64,000 nt of DNA. It comes from Phycisphaerae bacterium. GTDB taxonomy: Bacteria; Planctomycetota; Phycisphaerae; Tepidisphaerales; Tepidisphaeraceae. A model generated the notes under the pieces. That model was given only the letters and a program-made list of their open reading frames with translations, did no database searches and was not told the origin of the DNA. The DNA lies in contig JAUJNJ010000013.1 in the NCBI GenBank assembly GCA_030448225.1, forward strand, positions 13,212 to 77,211, in the 5' to 3' direction. Both the position numbers and the translations under genes were made by a program. Numbering within the stretch: the first letter of the stretch is position 1; every line of letters starts with the position of its first letter. This document shows, piece after piece, positions 1 through 8,362 of the stretch.

Positions 1-602
1 TTGGCGAAGGCCATCGGGAAGTCGCGGTCGATGCCCATCACTTCGCCCGTGCTGCGCATCTCCGGCCCGAGGATCACGTCGACGCCGGGGAACTTGGTGA
101 ACGGGAAGACCGACTCTTTGACGCTCGTGTGGGCCGGGTCCGGCTGTTCCGTCACGCCGAGCTCCGCCAGCGTCTTGCCGGCCATCACCTTGGCCGCGAT
201 CTTCGCCCAGGGGACGCCGGTCGCCTTGCCGACGAACGGCACGGTTCGGCTCGCCCGCGGGTTGACCTCGATGACGTAGATCTCGCTGTCGCGGATCGCG
301 TACTGCACGTTCATGAGGCCGCGGACGCGGAGGGCTTGGGCGAGGGCGCGGGTCTGCTGCTTCAGTTTCAGGACCATCGTTGGCCCGAGCGAGTACGGCG
401 GCAGCGCGCACGCGCTGTCACCCGAATGGATCCCCGCCTCCTCGATGTGTTCCATTACGCCGATGATGATCGCTTGGCCGTTGCCCAGATCGTCGTCAGT
501 GAAGGTGCCGGTATCGGGCTCGAAGTCGGCCAGGCAATCGACATCCACCTCCGTCGCGGCGTCGAGGAACTTGTCGATCAGGATGCTGGGAAACTGAAAC
601 AT
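1..602 (-). CDS. Partial second carB (3' half of carbamoyl-phosphate synthase large subunit), runs off window
   Basis: Reading from ATG 602 leftward, about 200 codons are open without any frame break and match the C-terminal half of Car[58 protein letters not shown] and [19 protein letters not shown]. This is the second ATP-grasp domain running into the MGS-like allosteric domain; the 3' end lies outside the window. It is homologous to about 1270-1880 of the complete carB next door but clearly diverged, so it is not a simple assembly duplicate. It starts in the middle of the second ATP-grasp domain, with no homology upstream of 602, so it cannot be a working synthase alone. Most likely a truncated tandem duplicate or pseudogene; a split gene is possible. 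It lacks the palindromic insertion present in the full copy and has an ordinary acidic loop ([13 protein letters not shown]) there. Confidence 0.8.
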   Translation of the reverse strand, partial: MFQFPSILIDKFLDAATEVDVDCLADFEPDTGTFTDDDLGNGQAIIIGVMEHIEEAGIHSGDSACALPPYSLGPTMVLKLKQQTRALAQALRVRGLMNVQYAIRDSEIYVIEVNPRASRTVPFVGKATGVPWAKIAAKVMAGKTLAELGVTEQPDPAHTSVKESVFPFTKFPGVDVILGPEMRSTGEVMGIDRDFPMAFA

Positions 603-761
603 TGGGACGGCGGCGACCCGCGGCTCGCGCGCCCGCCGTCGTCCCTATACGAATCGCACCGTTCATAGCGAAAGTGGCGCTGGGTAGGGGCGGTCGCTTT
701 CGTTGGTGAGCGAACGGACCGCGCGTCGTGCGAGCGGGGCAAGGGGCGAATCGACCAGGCG

Positions 762-836
762 TGACCAAGCCCAAATGACCAAGCCCTAATGAGTGCCGCC
801 GCCGCTCGGTCATTGTCATTGGTGATTCGGTCATTG
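762..836. repeat. Imperfect inverted repeat (AATGACCAA unit) over carB stop
   Basis: The left part carries repeated tgaccaagccc/aatgacc units and the right part the complementary cggtcatt and cattggt units. The arms match imperfectly. The right arm covers the carB stop codon (831-833), so the element forms the very 3' end of the gene. The rest of 603-761 holds nothing I recognise. Confidence 0.45.
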
Positions 837-3800
837 AGGATTCTCAAAGTACGCCTGCAGCGGCTTCACGTCCCACTCCTTGCTTTGCATCGCCAGGATC
901 GCCTTGGCCGCGGCGGTGGCGCGGTGATCGTGGTGACGATTGGGCACCTTGTTCAGGATCGCCATTCCGCGGATCTTCCCCTCGTCCGTCTGCGGGCCCT
1001 TTTTCGTCGGCGTGTTGACGATGAGCTGGACCTTGCCGTTCTTGATGTAGTCCTTGATGTTCGGCCGGCCCTCCGCCAGTTTGGGGATGCGGACGGCCGG
1101 GATGTCGTGCCGCGCCAGCGTCTTGAACGTGCCGTTGCTCGCGATGATCTCGAAGCCCGCCTTGGCGAGCATCGCCGCCACCGGCACGACGTCTTCGTGA
1201 TCGTCGTCGCGGACGCTGATGAAGACCGTCCCCTTCGTCGGCAGCACGGTGCCGGCCGCGATCTGGGCCTTGGCGAAGGCCATCTCGAACGTGGCGTCGA
1301 TGCCCATCACCTCGCCGGTGCTGCGCATCTCCGGGCCGAGGATCACGTCGACGCCCGGGAACTTGCTGAACAGGAAGACGACCTCCTTCACGCTGATGTG
1401 CTTCGGCGGCGGCCGGCTCGACCACGCCGAGTTCCTTCAGCGTTTGCCGGTCATCACCTTCGCCGCGATCTTCGCCCACGGCTTGCCGTGCGCGCCTTGC
1501 CGACGAACGGCACGGTGCGGCTGGCACGCGGGTTCACCTCGATCACGTAGATCTCGCCGTCCTTGATCGCGTACTGCACGTTCATCAGCCCGCGGACGCG
1601 CGCGCCTCGCGCCAGCAGCGCGTCTGGTCCTTCAGCCGCTCGACGATCTCCTTCGACAGCGAGTACGGCGGCAACGAGCAGGCGCTGTCGCCGCTGTGGA
1701 TGCCGGCCTCCTCGATGTGCTCCATCACGCCGATCACGATCGCCTGCGCCAAGGATGAAGGATGAGGGCTGGAGGATGAATCGGCTCCCCCTTCATCCTT
1801 CATCCTTCCGCCTTCATCCTTTGGCTCGAAGTCGGCCAAGCAGTCCACGTCCACCTCGGTGGCGGCGTCGAGGAACTTGTCGACGAGGATCGGCGCGTCG
1901 CCGATCGTGGACGCGTCGACGGCGTGGGTCATGTAGTAGTTGAGCTGATCCTCGCCGTAGACGATCTCCATCGCGCGCCCCGCCGAGCACGAAGCTGGGG
2001 CGGACGAGCACGGGGTAGCCGATCTCCTTGGCGATCCGCCGCGTCCTCGGCGCTGCGGGCGATCCCGTTCTCCGGCTGGCGCAGGTTGAGCTTCTTGAGT
2101 AAATCGCGGAACTGCTCGCGGTCCCCGGCGGCATCGAGCGAGTCGATCGACGTGCCGAGCAGCGGCACGCCCGCCTCGTGGAGCCCGCGCGGGTTCTGCC
2201 CGCCGAACTGCACGATGACGCCCTTTACTAAATTCAGCGACGGAGCGACGGAGCGACGGAGCGACGAAGGGAGGAGGAACCGTCCGCCTTCCCCTTCGTC
2301 GCTTCGTGCCTTCGTCGCTCCGTCGCTCTGAACGGTCCCCCATTAAGGCGTTCACAGATATTCAGAATGTCCTCGTGCGTCAGCGGCTCGAAGAAGAGCA
2401 GGTCGCTCGTGTCGTAGTCGGTGCTGACCGTCTCCCGGGTTGGAGTTGATCATCACCGACTCGTACCCCAGCTCGCGGCAGGCAAAGGCGGCCTGCACGC
2501 AGCAGTAGTCGAACTCGATCCCTGGCCAATCCGGTTCGGGCCGCCGCCGATGATGATCACCTTCGGGCGGTCGGTCAGGCGGATCTCGTCTTCGGAGGAA
2601 GCGACGGAGGGACGAAGCGACGAAGCGACGGAGAAGGAAGAGCCGGAACTTCCTTTCCTTCGTCGCTGCGTCCCCCGTCGCTTCGTCGCTGTATTGACGA
2701 AGGGCGTCTCGTACGTCGAGTAGTAGTAGGGCGTCGCGGCCTCGAACTCGGCGGCGCGGGTGTCGACGAGTTTGTAGACGGGAGATCTTCAACTCCCGAA
2801 GTACGCTCCCGAACCCAATCTTGGCTTCTCGTTCAGCAAGTTGCTCAGTTGGACGTCCGAATAGCCTAACTGCTTCGCCTTCCTAAGGAGGCCGTCCATG
2901 ACTTCCAGATTGATCAACTGCTCTTTTTTCCGCTCGGCCCTTCCCGCTTGGGTCAGCGTCGATCCGAACACGTACAGTTCTGACTCGAACTCCACCAATT
3001 CCTTCATCTGCGCCCAGGAACCACGGATCGACGTTCGTCAGGTCGTGGATCTGCTCGACGGTCCAGCCCATGATCAGCGCGTAGCGGATGTAGTAGATCC
3101 GCCCCTGGCTGGGGACGGCCAACTTGCGGCGGAGCTTGCCGTCGGGATCGGCCACTCCCCCGTCGAGGCTCTCGCCCTGCGTGGTCTTGTCCGACGAATC
3201 CTCGACCTGCGGGTTCGGCGTCCCCGCCATCACGTCGGCGCGGGCGGTGGGGGGCGGCGACAGCGGCGAGCCGTGCCCGCTCCCGGCCTTACCTGACTCC
3301 TGACCCTTGACCCCTGACCCCTTCTGCGCATTGAGCCACTTGTCGTACTTGTCGAGGCCGAAGCCGAACCGCTTCACCTCCATGCTGCGGATGCCCTTCT
3401 GCAGGGCCTCCTTGAACGTCCGGCCGATCGCCATCGCCTCGCCGACGCTCTTCATCTGCGTGGTGAGCGTCTCGTCGGCGTCGGGGAATTTCTCGAACGT
3501 CCAGCGGGGATTTTGATGACGCAGTAGTCGATCGTGGGCTCGAAGCAGGCGGCAATCGTCCACTGGTCGTACTTCGCGCGCGGGTGCAGACCGCTGTCGT
3601 TGGGGTTTTGGCTTTTCGTGCTGTCGTTGCCCGCGCTCCACCATGGTCACCGGAGGTGACCACGCGCCCGACCCCCGCGTCGATGCGACGACTCGTGATG
3701 TAGTTGGGGAGTTCGTCCAGCGTGTAGCCTACCGCTAGTTTTGCTGCCAATTTCGCAATCGGGTAGCCCGTCGCCTTTGACGCGAGCGCCGACGATCGCG

Positions 3801-4722
3801 AGACGCGGGGTTCATCTCGATGACGACCATGTCGCCGTTGTCGGGGTTGATGCCGAACTGGATGTTGCTCCCGCCGGTCTCGACGCCGACGGCGCGGATG
3901 ACGGCGATGCTCGCGTCGCGCATCCGCTGGTATTCCTTGTCGGTCAGCGTCTGGATCGCGCGACGGTGATGCTGTCGCCGGTGTGGACGCCCATCGGGTC
4001 GAAGTTCTCGATCGAGCAGATGATGACGACGTTGTCGTTCTTGTCGCGCATCACCTCCATCTCGTATTCCTTCCAGCCAATCACCGACTGCTCGACGAGC
4101 ACCTCGGTGACGGGGGAGGCGTCCAGGCCGCTCTGGACGATCTTCTCGAACTCTTCGACGTTGTAGGCGATCCCGCCCCCGGTCCCGCCGAGCGTGAACG
4201 CGGGGCGGATGATGAGCAGCAGGCCGATGTCGTCCAGGACCTTGCGGGCGTCGTCGAGCGTGTGCACGACGCCGCTGCGCGGCACCTTCAGGCCGATCTG
4301 GAGCATGAGGTCTTTGAAGACCTGGCGGTCCTCGCCGCGGTGGATCGCGTCGCGGTTGGCGCCGATCATCTGCACGCCGTACTTCGTGAAGATGCCGCGG
4401 TCGAAGCAGGCCATGGCGGTGTTCAGGCCGGTTTGCCCGCCGAGCGTGGGGAGCACGGCGTCGACCGGCGTGCCTTGCGCTTCTCGCGCCGGGATCTTCT
4501 CGACCGCCTCGGGCGTGATCGGCTCGATGTAGGTGGCGTCGGCGAACTCCGGGTCGGTCATGATCGTCGCTGGGTTGCTGTTGATCAGGACGAGGCGGTA
4601 CCCCTCCTCGCGCAGCGGCGGCACGCCTGCACGCCGGAGTAGTCGAACTCGACGCCCTGCCCGATGACGATCGGGCCGGAGCCGATGATGAGGATGCTGT
4701 GGATGTCGGTGCGGCTGGGCAT
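831..4722 (-). CDS. carB: Carbamoyl-phosphate synthase large subunit, frame-broken and carrying palindromic insertions
   Basis: Makes carbamoyl phosphate from glutamine-derived ammonia, bicarbonate and two ATP for pyrimidine and arginine synthesis in the cytoplasm. Start ATG 4722 gives [20 protein letters not shown]. Then come ATP-grasp 1 ([38 protein letters not shown]), the oligomerisation domain ([20 protein letters not shown]), ATP-grasp 2 ([31 protein letters not shown]) and the MGS-like domain ending YFENPQ. The span is about 1,297 codons against roughly 1,070-1,100 usual; the excess is mostly inserted repeats and a ~60-residue low-complexity stretch near 3150-3325. Frame breaks (about 4630, 3960, 3810, 3510, 3010, 2525, 2430 and others) fall at short G/C runs and are probably assembly errors. 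No carA is visible nearby. Confidence 0.9.
1749..1824. repeat. Palindromic element inside carB, GGATGAA family
   Basis: Arms ccaaggatgaaggatgag and cttcatcctttgg-type sequence, with the unit GGATGAA repeated in each arm, surround a short centre. Read on the minus strand it is open and in frame with carB, contributing about 25 residues ([13 protein letters not shown], then SSSSPHPSS) between CLADFEP and LAQAIVIGV. The neighbouring partial carB has an unrelated short acidic loop at exactly this place, so this is a tolerated, variable surface site. Confidence 0.88.
2233..2332. repeat. Palindromic element inside carB, CGACGGAG family (copy 1)
   Basis: Left arm: ttcag followed by three CGACGGAG units and CGACGAAGGG. 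Right arm: CCCTTCGTCG, then cttcgtcg/ctccgtcg units and ctctgaa. It sits between ICERLNG and [11 protein letters not shown] of carB, a position where CarB proteins are normally continuous. The entry frame meets a stop just past the right arm, while a frame shifted by one base is open into VKGVIVQ. A single indel, for example in the GGGGG run at 2335-2339, would reconcile the two. Confidence 0.88.
2597..2691. repeat. Palindromic element inside carB, CGACGGAG family (copy 2), read in frame
   Basis: Arms of the units CGACGGAG, GACGAAG and CGACGAAG face cttcgtcgct-type complements. On the minus strand the frame runs without interruption from [13 protein letters not shown] through the element ([12 protein letters not shown], then [19 protein letters not shown]) into [12 protein letters not shown] of CarB. 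It therefore adds about 35 residues just before the second nucleotide-binding half. It shares unit sequence with 2233-2332 and with the copy at the end of rpoN. Confidence 0.9.
3296..3325 (-). repeat. Tandem GGGTCA-type units inside carB
   Basis: On the minus strand about four spaced copies of GGGGTCA/GGGTCA stand in a row, encoding the low-complexity segment [12 protein letters not shown] of carB. No complementary partner is visible nearby, so it is at most half an inverted element. The next ~55 residues (rich in Pro, Gly, Ser and Asp, to about 3150) are also absent from usual CarB proteins. Confidence 0.6.
3645..3661. repeat. Perfect 7+3+7 palindrome GGTCACC-gga-GGTGACC inside carB
   Basis: The site is flanked by a stretch that adds about 30 unfamiliar residues (from TSRRIDAG to KAKTPT) after LDELPNYI of carB. 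The same palindrome with another centre recurs at 16059-16075 between genes. It could be the core of another inserted element or a protein-binding site. Confidence 0.6.
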
Positions 4723-4817
4723 GGGGCGGTGTCAATCTGGGGGAACGGACTTCGGACAAAAACCGAGGGAGTGTACTGGCGGCGGGGCAGTTTTTGAAGC
4801 CGGTTCGCACCGAATGA

Positions 4818-5010
4818 AGTTGAACCACGGAGACACGGAGACACGGAGTGAAGACGGAGGACGAGGATCGAAGATGGGGGGGTGGAGGACGGAGGAAGAC
4901 GATAGGCGGTCGCGTCACGTCGTCGGCTTCCTCCAACTTGTAATCTGCCATCCTCGGTCTTCACCTTCCTCCGTCTTCCCTCCGTGTCTCCGTGTCTCCG
5001 TGGTTCAACT
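4818..5010. repeat. Large inverted repeat, ACCACGGAGACACGGAG family
   Basis: The outer 31 bases of the two arms are perfectly complementary (agttgaaccacggag on the left, ctccgtggttcaact on the right), and the match continues imperfectly through gaagacggagga. The internal unit is GACACGGA. It fills the intergenic space between the divergent carB and lipase genes, so it lies in the region where both promoters must be. Relatives are at 37043-37262 and, as a half copy, near 9975-10005. Confidence 0.92.
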
Positions 5011-5095
5011 TTTTCCCGTTCCACCCGACCGCGTCCCGTCGTGTAACGGTAGCGTCGTTTAACCAAAGGCCCTCCTACGGTAGAGTCCCCCGCAC

Positions 5096-5907
5096 ATGAT
5101 CCCGGTCGTCCTCCATCACGGCATGTTCGGGTTCGGCGGGCTGCAGGCCGGGCCGATCCAGCTGAGCTACTTCCGCGGGATCGACCACGCGATCGCCGCC
5201 CGGGGGCACCCGCTGATCGTCTCGCGCGTGCACCCGACCGCCGGCATCGCCACGCGGGCCCGCCAGCTCAAGGCGACGATCCTCCGCCGCCGCGACTGCT
5301 CGAGCGCCGGCGGCAAGGTGATCGTGATCGGCCACTCGATGGGCGGTCTCGACGCGGTACATGATCAGCAAGCTCGGAATGGACGACCGCGTGGCGGCCC
5401 TGCTCACCGTCACCAGCCCGCACCGCGGCAGCCCGTTCGCCAACTGGTGCCTGAAGCACCTCGCCAACCGCCTCGGCGCGTACAAGTTCCTCAACTTCCT
5501 CGGCCTCGACACCCAGGGCGGGCACGACCTGACGACCAGCTGCTGCCGCTTTAACGAGGAAATCCCCGACGCGCTTCCGGCGTGAAATATTTCTCCGTCG
5601 GCGCCCGCCCGCCCGTGGCACAAGATCCCGCCGTTCGCGCGCTGCCGGCGTACCGGATCGTCTACGACGCCGAGGGGGACAACGACAGCCTCGTCTCGAC
5701 CACGAGCTCCGTCTGGGGCCGGCACCTCGGCGTCTGGCCCGCCGACCACTTCCACACGATCAACAAGCGGTGGGTGATCGAGCTGAAAGACCCGACGGGC
5801 GACATCGCGCTACTGGGTGCGGGCAGCCGGGCAGGTGATCCAAGAATCAGGGCTCGGGGGGAAGGGCGCGATTCGAGGTGCGAAGGGCGACACAAGAGGG
5901 AGATTGA
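5096..5907 (+). CDS. Triacylglycerol lipase-like alpha/beta hydrolase, frame-broken
   Basis: Begins [15 protein letters not shown], the HG oxyanion-type start of lipases of the LipA/EstA class, followed by the nucleophile elbow GHSMGG (about residue 80). Past a frame break near 5360 come [14 protein letters not shown] and [13 protein letters not shown], where the catalytic Asp/His region is expected ([10 protein letters not shown]). Probably hydrolyses an ester substrate; the substrate is unknown. No clear signal peptide, so cytoplasmic or released by another route. Frame breaks near 5360, 5583, 5615 and 5810 look like indels. The last frame ([17 protein letters not shown]) shows no stop before the inverted repeat and stays open into the rhomboid gene, so the true end is unknown. 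Confidence 0.75.
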
Positions 5908-6080
5908 CATCCGAAATCCGAAGTACCAAATCCAAAACAAATCCTAAGGAGGAAAAGAAGCAAAAATTGAAACAGGAGACGCGGCTGTCCAATGGCGTCT
6001 CACGCCCGGCCCCTTTGAGTTTTCCTCTTTCCGGTTTCGTGCTTCTTTCCGATTTCGTGCTTGGAAATTCGGATTTCCCG
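5908..6080. repeat. Imperfect inverted repeat, AATCCGAA family
   Basis: The left side has atccgaaatccgaag and aaatcc units. The right side has complementary ttcggatttcc, gatttcgtgctt and cggtttcgtgcttctttcc segments. Arms match with several differences around a ~25-base centre (aggagacgcg and gcgtctcacg themselves pair). It separates the lipase and rhomboid genes and ends three bases before the rhomboid ATG, so any ribosome-binding signal for that gene would have to lie within it. Confidence 0.75.
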
Positions 6081-6083
6081 ACC

Positions 6084-6638
6084 ATGCCCCTCCGCATCCG
6101 CTACAACGCCCCCGTCGTCCTCACCTTCTCGCTTCTCGCGACGTTCGTCACCCTCCTTGCGTGGCTGTTCGGGGCGGACCGCGTGCTGCCGTACTTCTCG
6201 GCGCCGGGGCGGGGCGACTGGGACAACCCCGTCTTCTACTTCCGCCTCGCGTCGCACGTGCTCGGCCACGCCGGGTGGGAGCACCTCGCGGCCAACGTGG
6301 CGATCGTCCTGCTGATCGGGCCGCTGCTGGAGGAGAAGTACGAGTCGTCCGAGCTGATGGAGATGATCGCCATCACGGCCGTAGTGACGTCGGTCCTGAA
6401 CCTCGTGCTGTTCAACAGCGGCGTGCTCGGCGCCAGCGGCGTGGTATTCATGATGATCCTGCTGGGGTCAATGGCGAGCCTGCGGCGCGGCGAGGTCCCG
6501 CTGACGTTCCTGCTCGTCGCGATCCTGTTCCTCGGCCGCGAGGTCGTGGCCGCCTTCCGCAAGGACGACGTCTCGCAGTTCGCCCACCTCGCCGGCGCCG
6601 CCTGCGGCGCGGCGTTCGGGTTTACGAGACGGAAGTGA
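6084..6638 (+). CDS. Rhomboid family intramembrane serine protease
   Basis: 184-residue integral membrane protein. An N-terminal helix (VVLTFSLLATFVTLLAWLF) is followed by a hydrophilic stretch and a core of about five helices. Rhomboid hallmarks in order: HLAANVAIVLLIGPLLEEKY (the HxxN-type oxyanion region), GASGVVFMM with the catalytic Ser in GxSG, and HLAGAACGAAFG with the catalytic His and GxxxG helix packing. Rhomboids cleave substrates within the membrane; the substrate is unknown. The start chosen is ATG 6084, where homology begins. The frame is open upstream through the repeat into the lipase gene, so a fusion cannot be excluded. Confidence 0.87.
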   Translation: MPLRIRYNAPVVLTFSLLATFVTLLAWLFGADRVLPYFSAPGRGDWDNPVFYFRLASHVLGHAGWEHLAANVAIVLLIGPLLEEKYESSELMEMIAITAVVTSVLNLVLFNSGVLGASGVVFMMILLGSMASLRRGEVPLTFLLVAILFLGREVVAAFRKDDVSQFAHLAGAACGAAFGFTRRK

Positions 6639-6716
6639 TAGGCGGCGGAATCGAGCAGCTGGCGGCGTTACGTCCGTTCGATCGAGAACCACTTGCCCTG
6701 TGGAAACCGCAATTGA

Positions 6717-6790
6717 GCCACCGATGGGGCACCGATTTGCACCGATGAGTTTTCTCTTAATCGGTGTCCATCGGTGCCCCATCTGTGGCT
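6717..6790. repeat. Inverted repeat, CACCGATGGGG family
   Basis: Left arm gccaccgatggggcaccgat, right arm atcggtgccccatctgtggc with two mismatches, centre about 25 bases containing tgagttttctctt. The unit CACCGATG appears about three times in the left arm. It lies between rhomboid and lactonase genes in same-strand order and could act as a transcript hairpin. Confidence 0.88.
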
Positions 6791-6881
6791 AAACAAGAAC
6801 GTGACGGCCCACGCGCCGCGGGCGCCCGTGTCGCGACATTTGGCTTGACCCTCACGCGCCGCCATGGCAAGAACGTGTCCC

Positions 6882-8099
6882 ATGATCACATCCCACCGCG
6901 CTCTCGGCTTCGCCTTACTGATGTTCTCCTGCCTCGCCACCGCCTGCCAGGCACAGGCGAACCAGCCCGCCGCCGCGACGGGATCGGCCGGCGCGGGCGC
7001 GCAGCAGCCGGCGCCCGAACCGCTCACGGTCTACGTCGGCACGTACACGAACGACAAGACGCAGAGCAAGGGGATCTACAAGCTGTCGTTCGACCCCGCC
7101 ACCGGCGCGCTGGGGAAGCCCGAGGTGGCGGCCGAGGCGCGCAACCCGTCGTTCCTGGCGATCAGCCCCGACCGCAAGTACCTCTACGCCGTCGGCGAGA
7201 TGGACGACGTCGACGGCACCAAGGCCGGCGCGGTGAGTTCGTTCGGCATCGACGCGCAGACCGGCACGCTGTCCCTCATCAGCCAGGCCGGCTCCGGCGG
7301 CAAGGGGCCGTGCCACGTCAGCGTCGACGCGACCGGCCGCAACGTGCTCGTCGCCAACTACGGCGGCGGCACGATCGCCCGGCTCGTCTCGGGCGACGGC
7401 GGCAAGCTGCTCGGGCCGATGGCCGTCATCGAGTTCGAGGGCGAGGGCCCGAGCAAGCCGCGGCAGGACAAGCCGCACGCGCACTTCATCAGCCCCGACC
7501 CGGCCAACGCGTTCGTGATGGCGACCGACCTCGGCACCGATCAGATCTACATCTACCAGCTCGACCCGCTCAAGGGCCTCGTGCCCAACGAGACGCCGAC
7601 GGCCAACGTCAAGCCCGGGTCCGGTCCGCGGCACCTCGCGTTCCACCCGCGCGGCAAGTTCGTCTACTCCATCAACGAGCTGTCGAACACGATCACCGCC
7701 TTCGCCTACGACACCGTCGCCGGCACGCTGAGCGAGGTGCAGACGATCACCACGCTCCCCGAGGGGGAGACGGGGCCGAACACGACCGCGCAGATCGTCG
7801 TGCACCCGTCGGGCAAGTACGTCTACGGCTCCAACCGCGGGCACAACAGCATCGTCGCCTACGCGGTCGACGAGGCGACCGGAAAGTTGACCTTGATCGG
7901 TCAAACCGTGACCGGTGGCAAGACGCCCCGCAACTTCAACATCGACCCCGGCGGCGGCTACCTCATTGCGGCGAACCAAAATTCCGGGACCCTCGTGGTC
8001 CTGAAGATCGACCCAGCGACGGGCGCGCTCGCTCCCACCGGCGTGACGGCCGAGGTGCCCTCGCCGGTGTGCGTGACGTTCCTGACGTCGGCGAAGTAG
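6882..8099 (+). CDS. Lactonase family seven-bladed beta-propeller (6-phosphogluconolactonase-like), exported
   Basis: 405 residues. MITSHRALGFALLMFSCLA is a signal peptide ending in a cysteine-containing ATAC site, so export, possibly as a lipoprotein. The mature part begins LTVYVGTYTNDKTQSKGIY, typical of the Lactonase family (PF10282), with repeated blade motifs (NPSFLAISPDRKYLYAV, GPRHLAFHPRGKFVYSINE, VHPSGKYVYGSNRGHNSI, GKTPRNFNIDPGGGYLIAAN). Family members hydrolyse 6-phosphogluconolactone or related sugar lactones; export here makes a role outside the pentose phosphate pathway more likely. I prefer ATG 6882 to the in-frame ATG 6864 because the signal peptide begins there. Intact frame. 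Confidence 0.88.
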   Translation: MITSHRALGFALLMFSCLATACQAQANQPAAATGSAGAGAQQPAPEPLTVYVGTYTNDKTQSKGIYKLSFDPATGALGKPEVAAEARNPSFLAISPDRKYLYAVGEMDDVDGTKAGAVSSFGIDAQTGTLSLISQAGSGGKGPCHVSVDATGRNVLVANYGGGTIARLVSGDGGKLLGPMAVIEFEGEGPSKPRQDKPHAHFISPDPANAFVMATDLGTDQIYIYQLDPLKGLVPNETPTANVKPGSGPRHLAFHPRGKFVYSINELSNTITAFAYDTVAGTLSEVQTITTLPEGETGPNTTAQIVVHPSGKYVYGSNRGHNSIVAYAVDEATGKLTLIGQTVTGGKTPRNFNIDPGGGYLIAANQNSGTLVVLKIDPATGALAPTGVTAEVPSPVCVTFLTSAK

Positions 8100-8362
8100 A
8101 CGGGCGATACGGCGCCGGTCGGCTCGGCGCGCGTGAACCGCCTGGCGAGCGCTAGATTCACCCCCTCGCCCCCGAGCACGGGAACATGACGCACGACGCG
8201 CCGCAGGTGCGCGTGCCTGGCGGACCGAGCACTGGGTGATCGCGCTACCCTCACCCCGTCCGGGCACCGCGACGCGGCACGCGAGCGAGCCGGGTAAACG
8301 GACGCCCCGGATCTGACTGACGCATGGCGGCCGTGATGTGTTGCGGCCCCCTCGGGGGTCGG

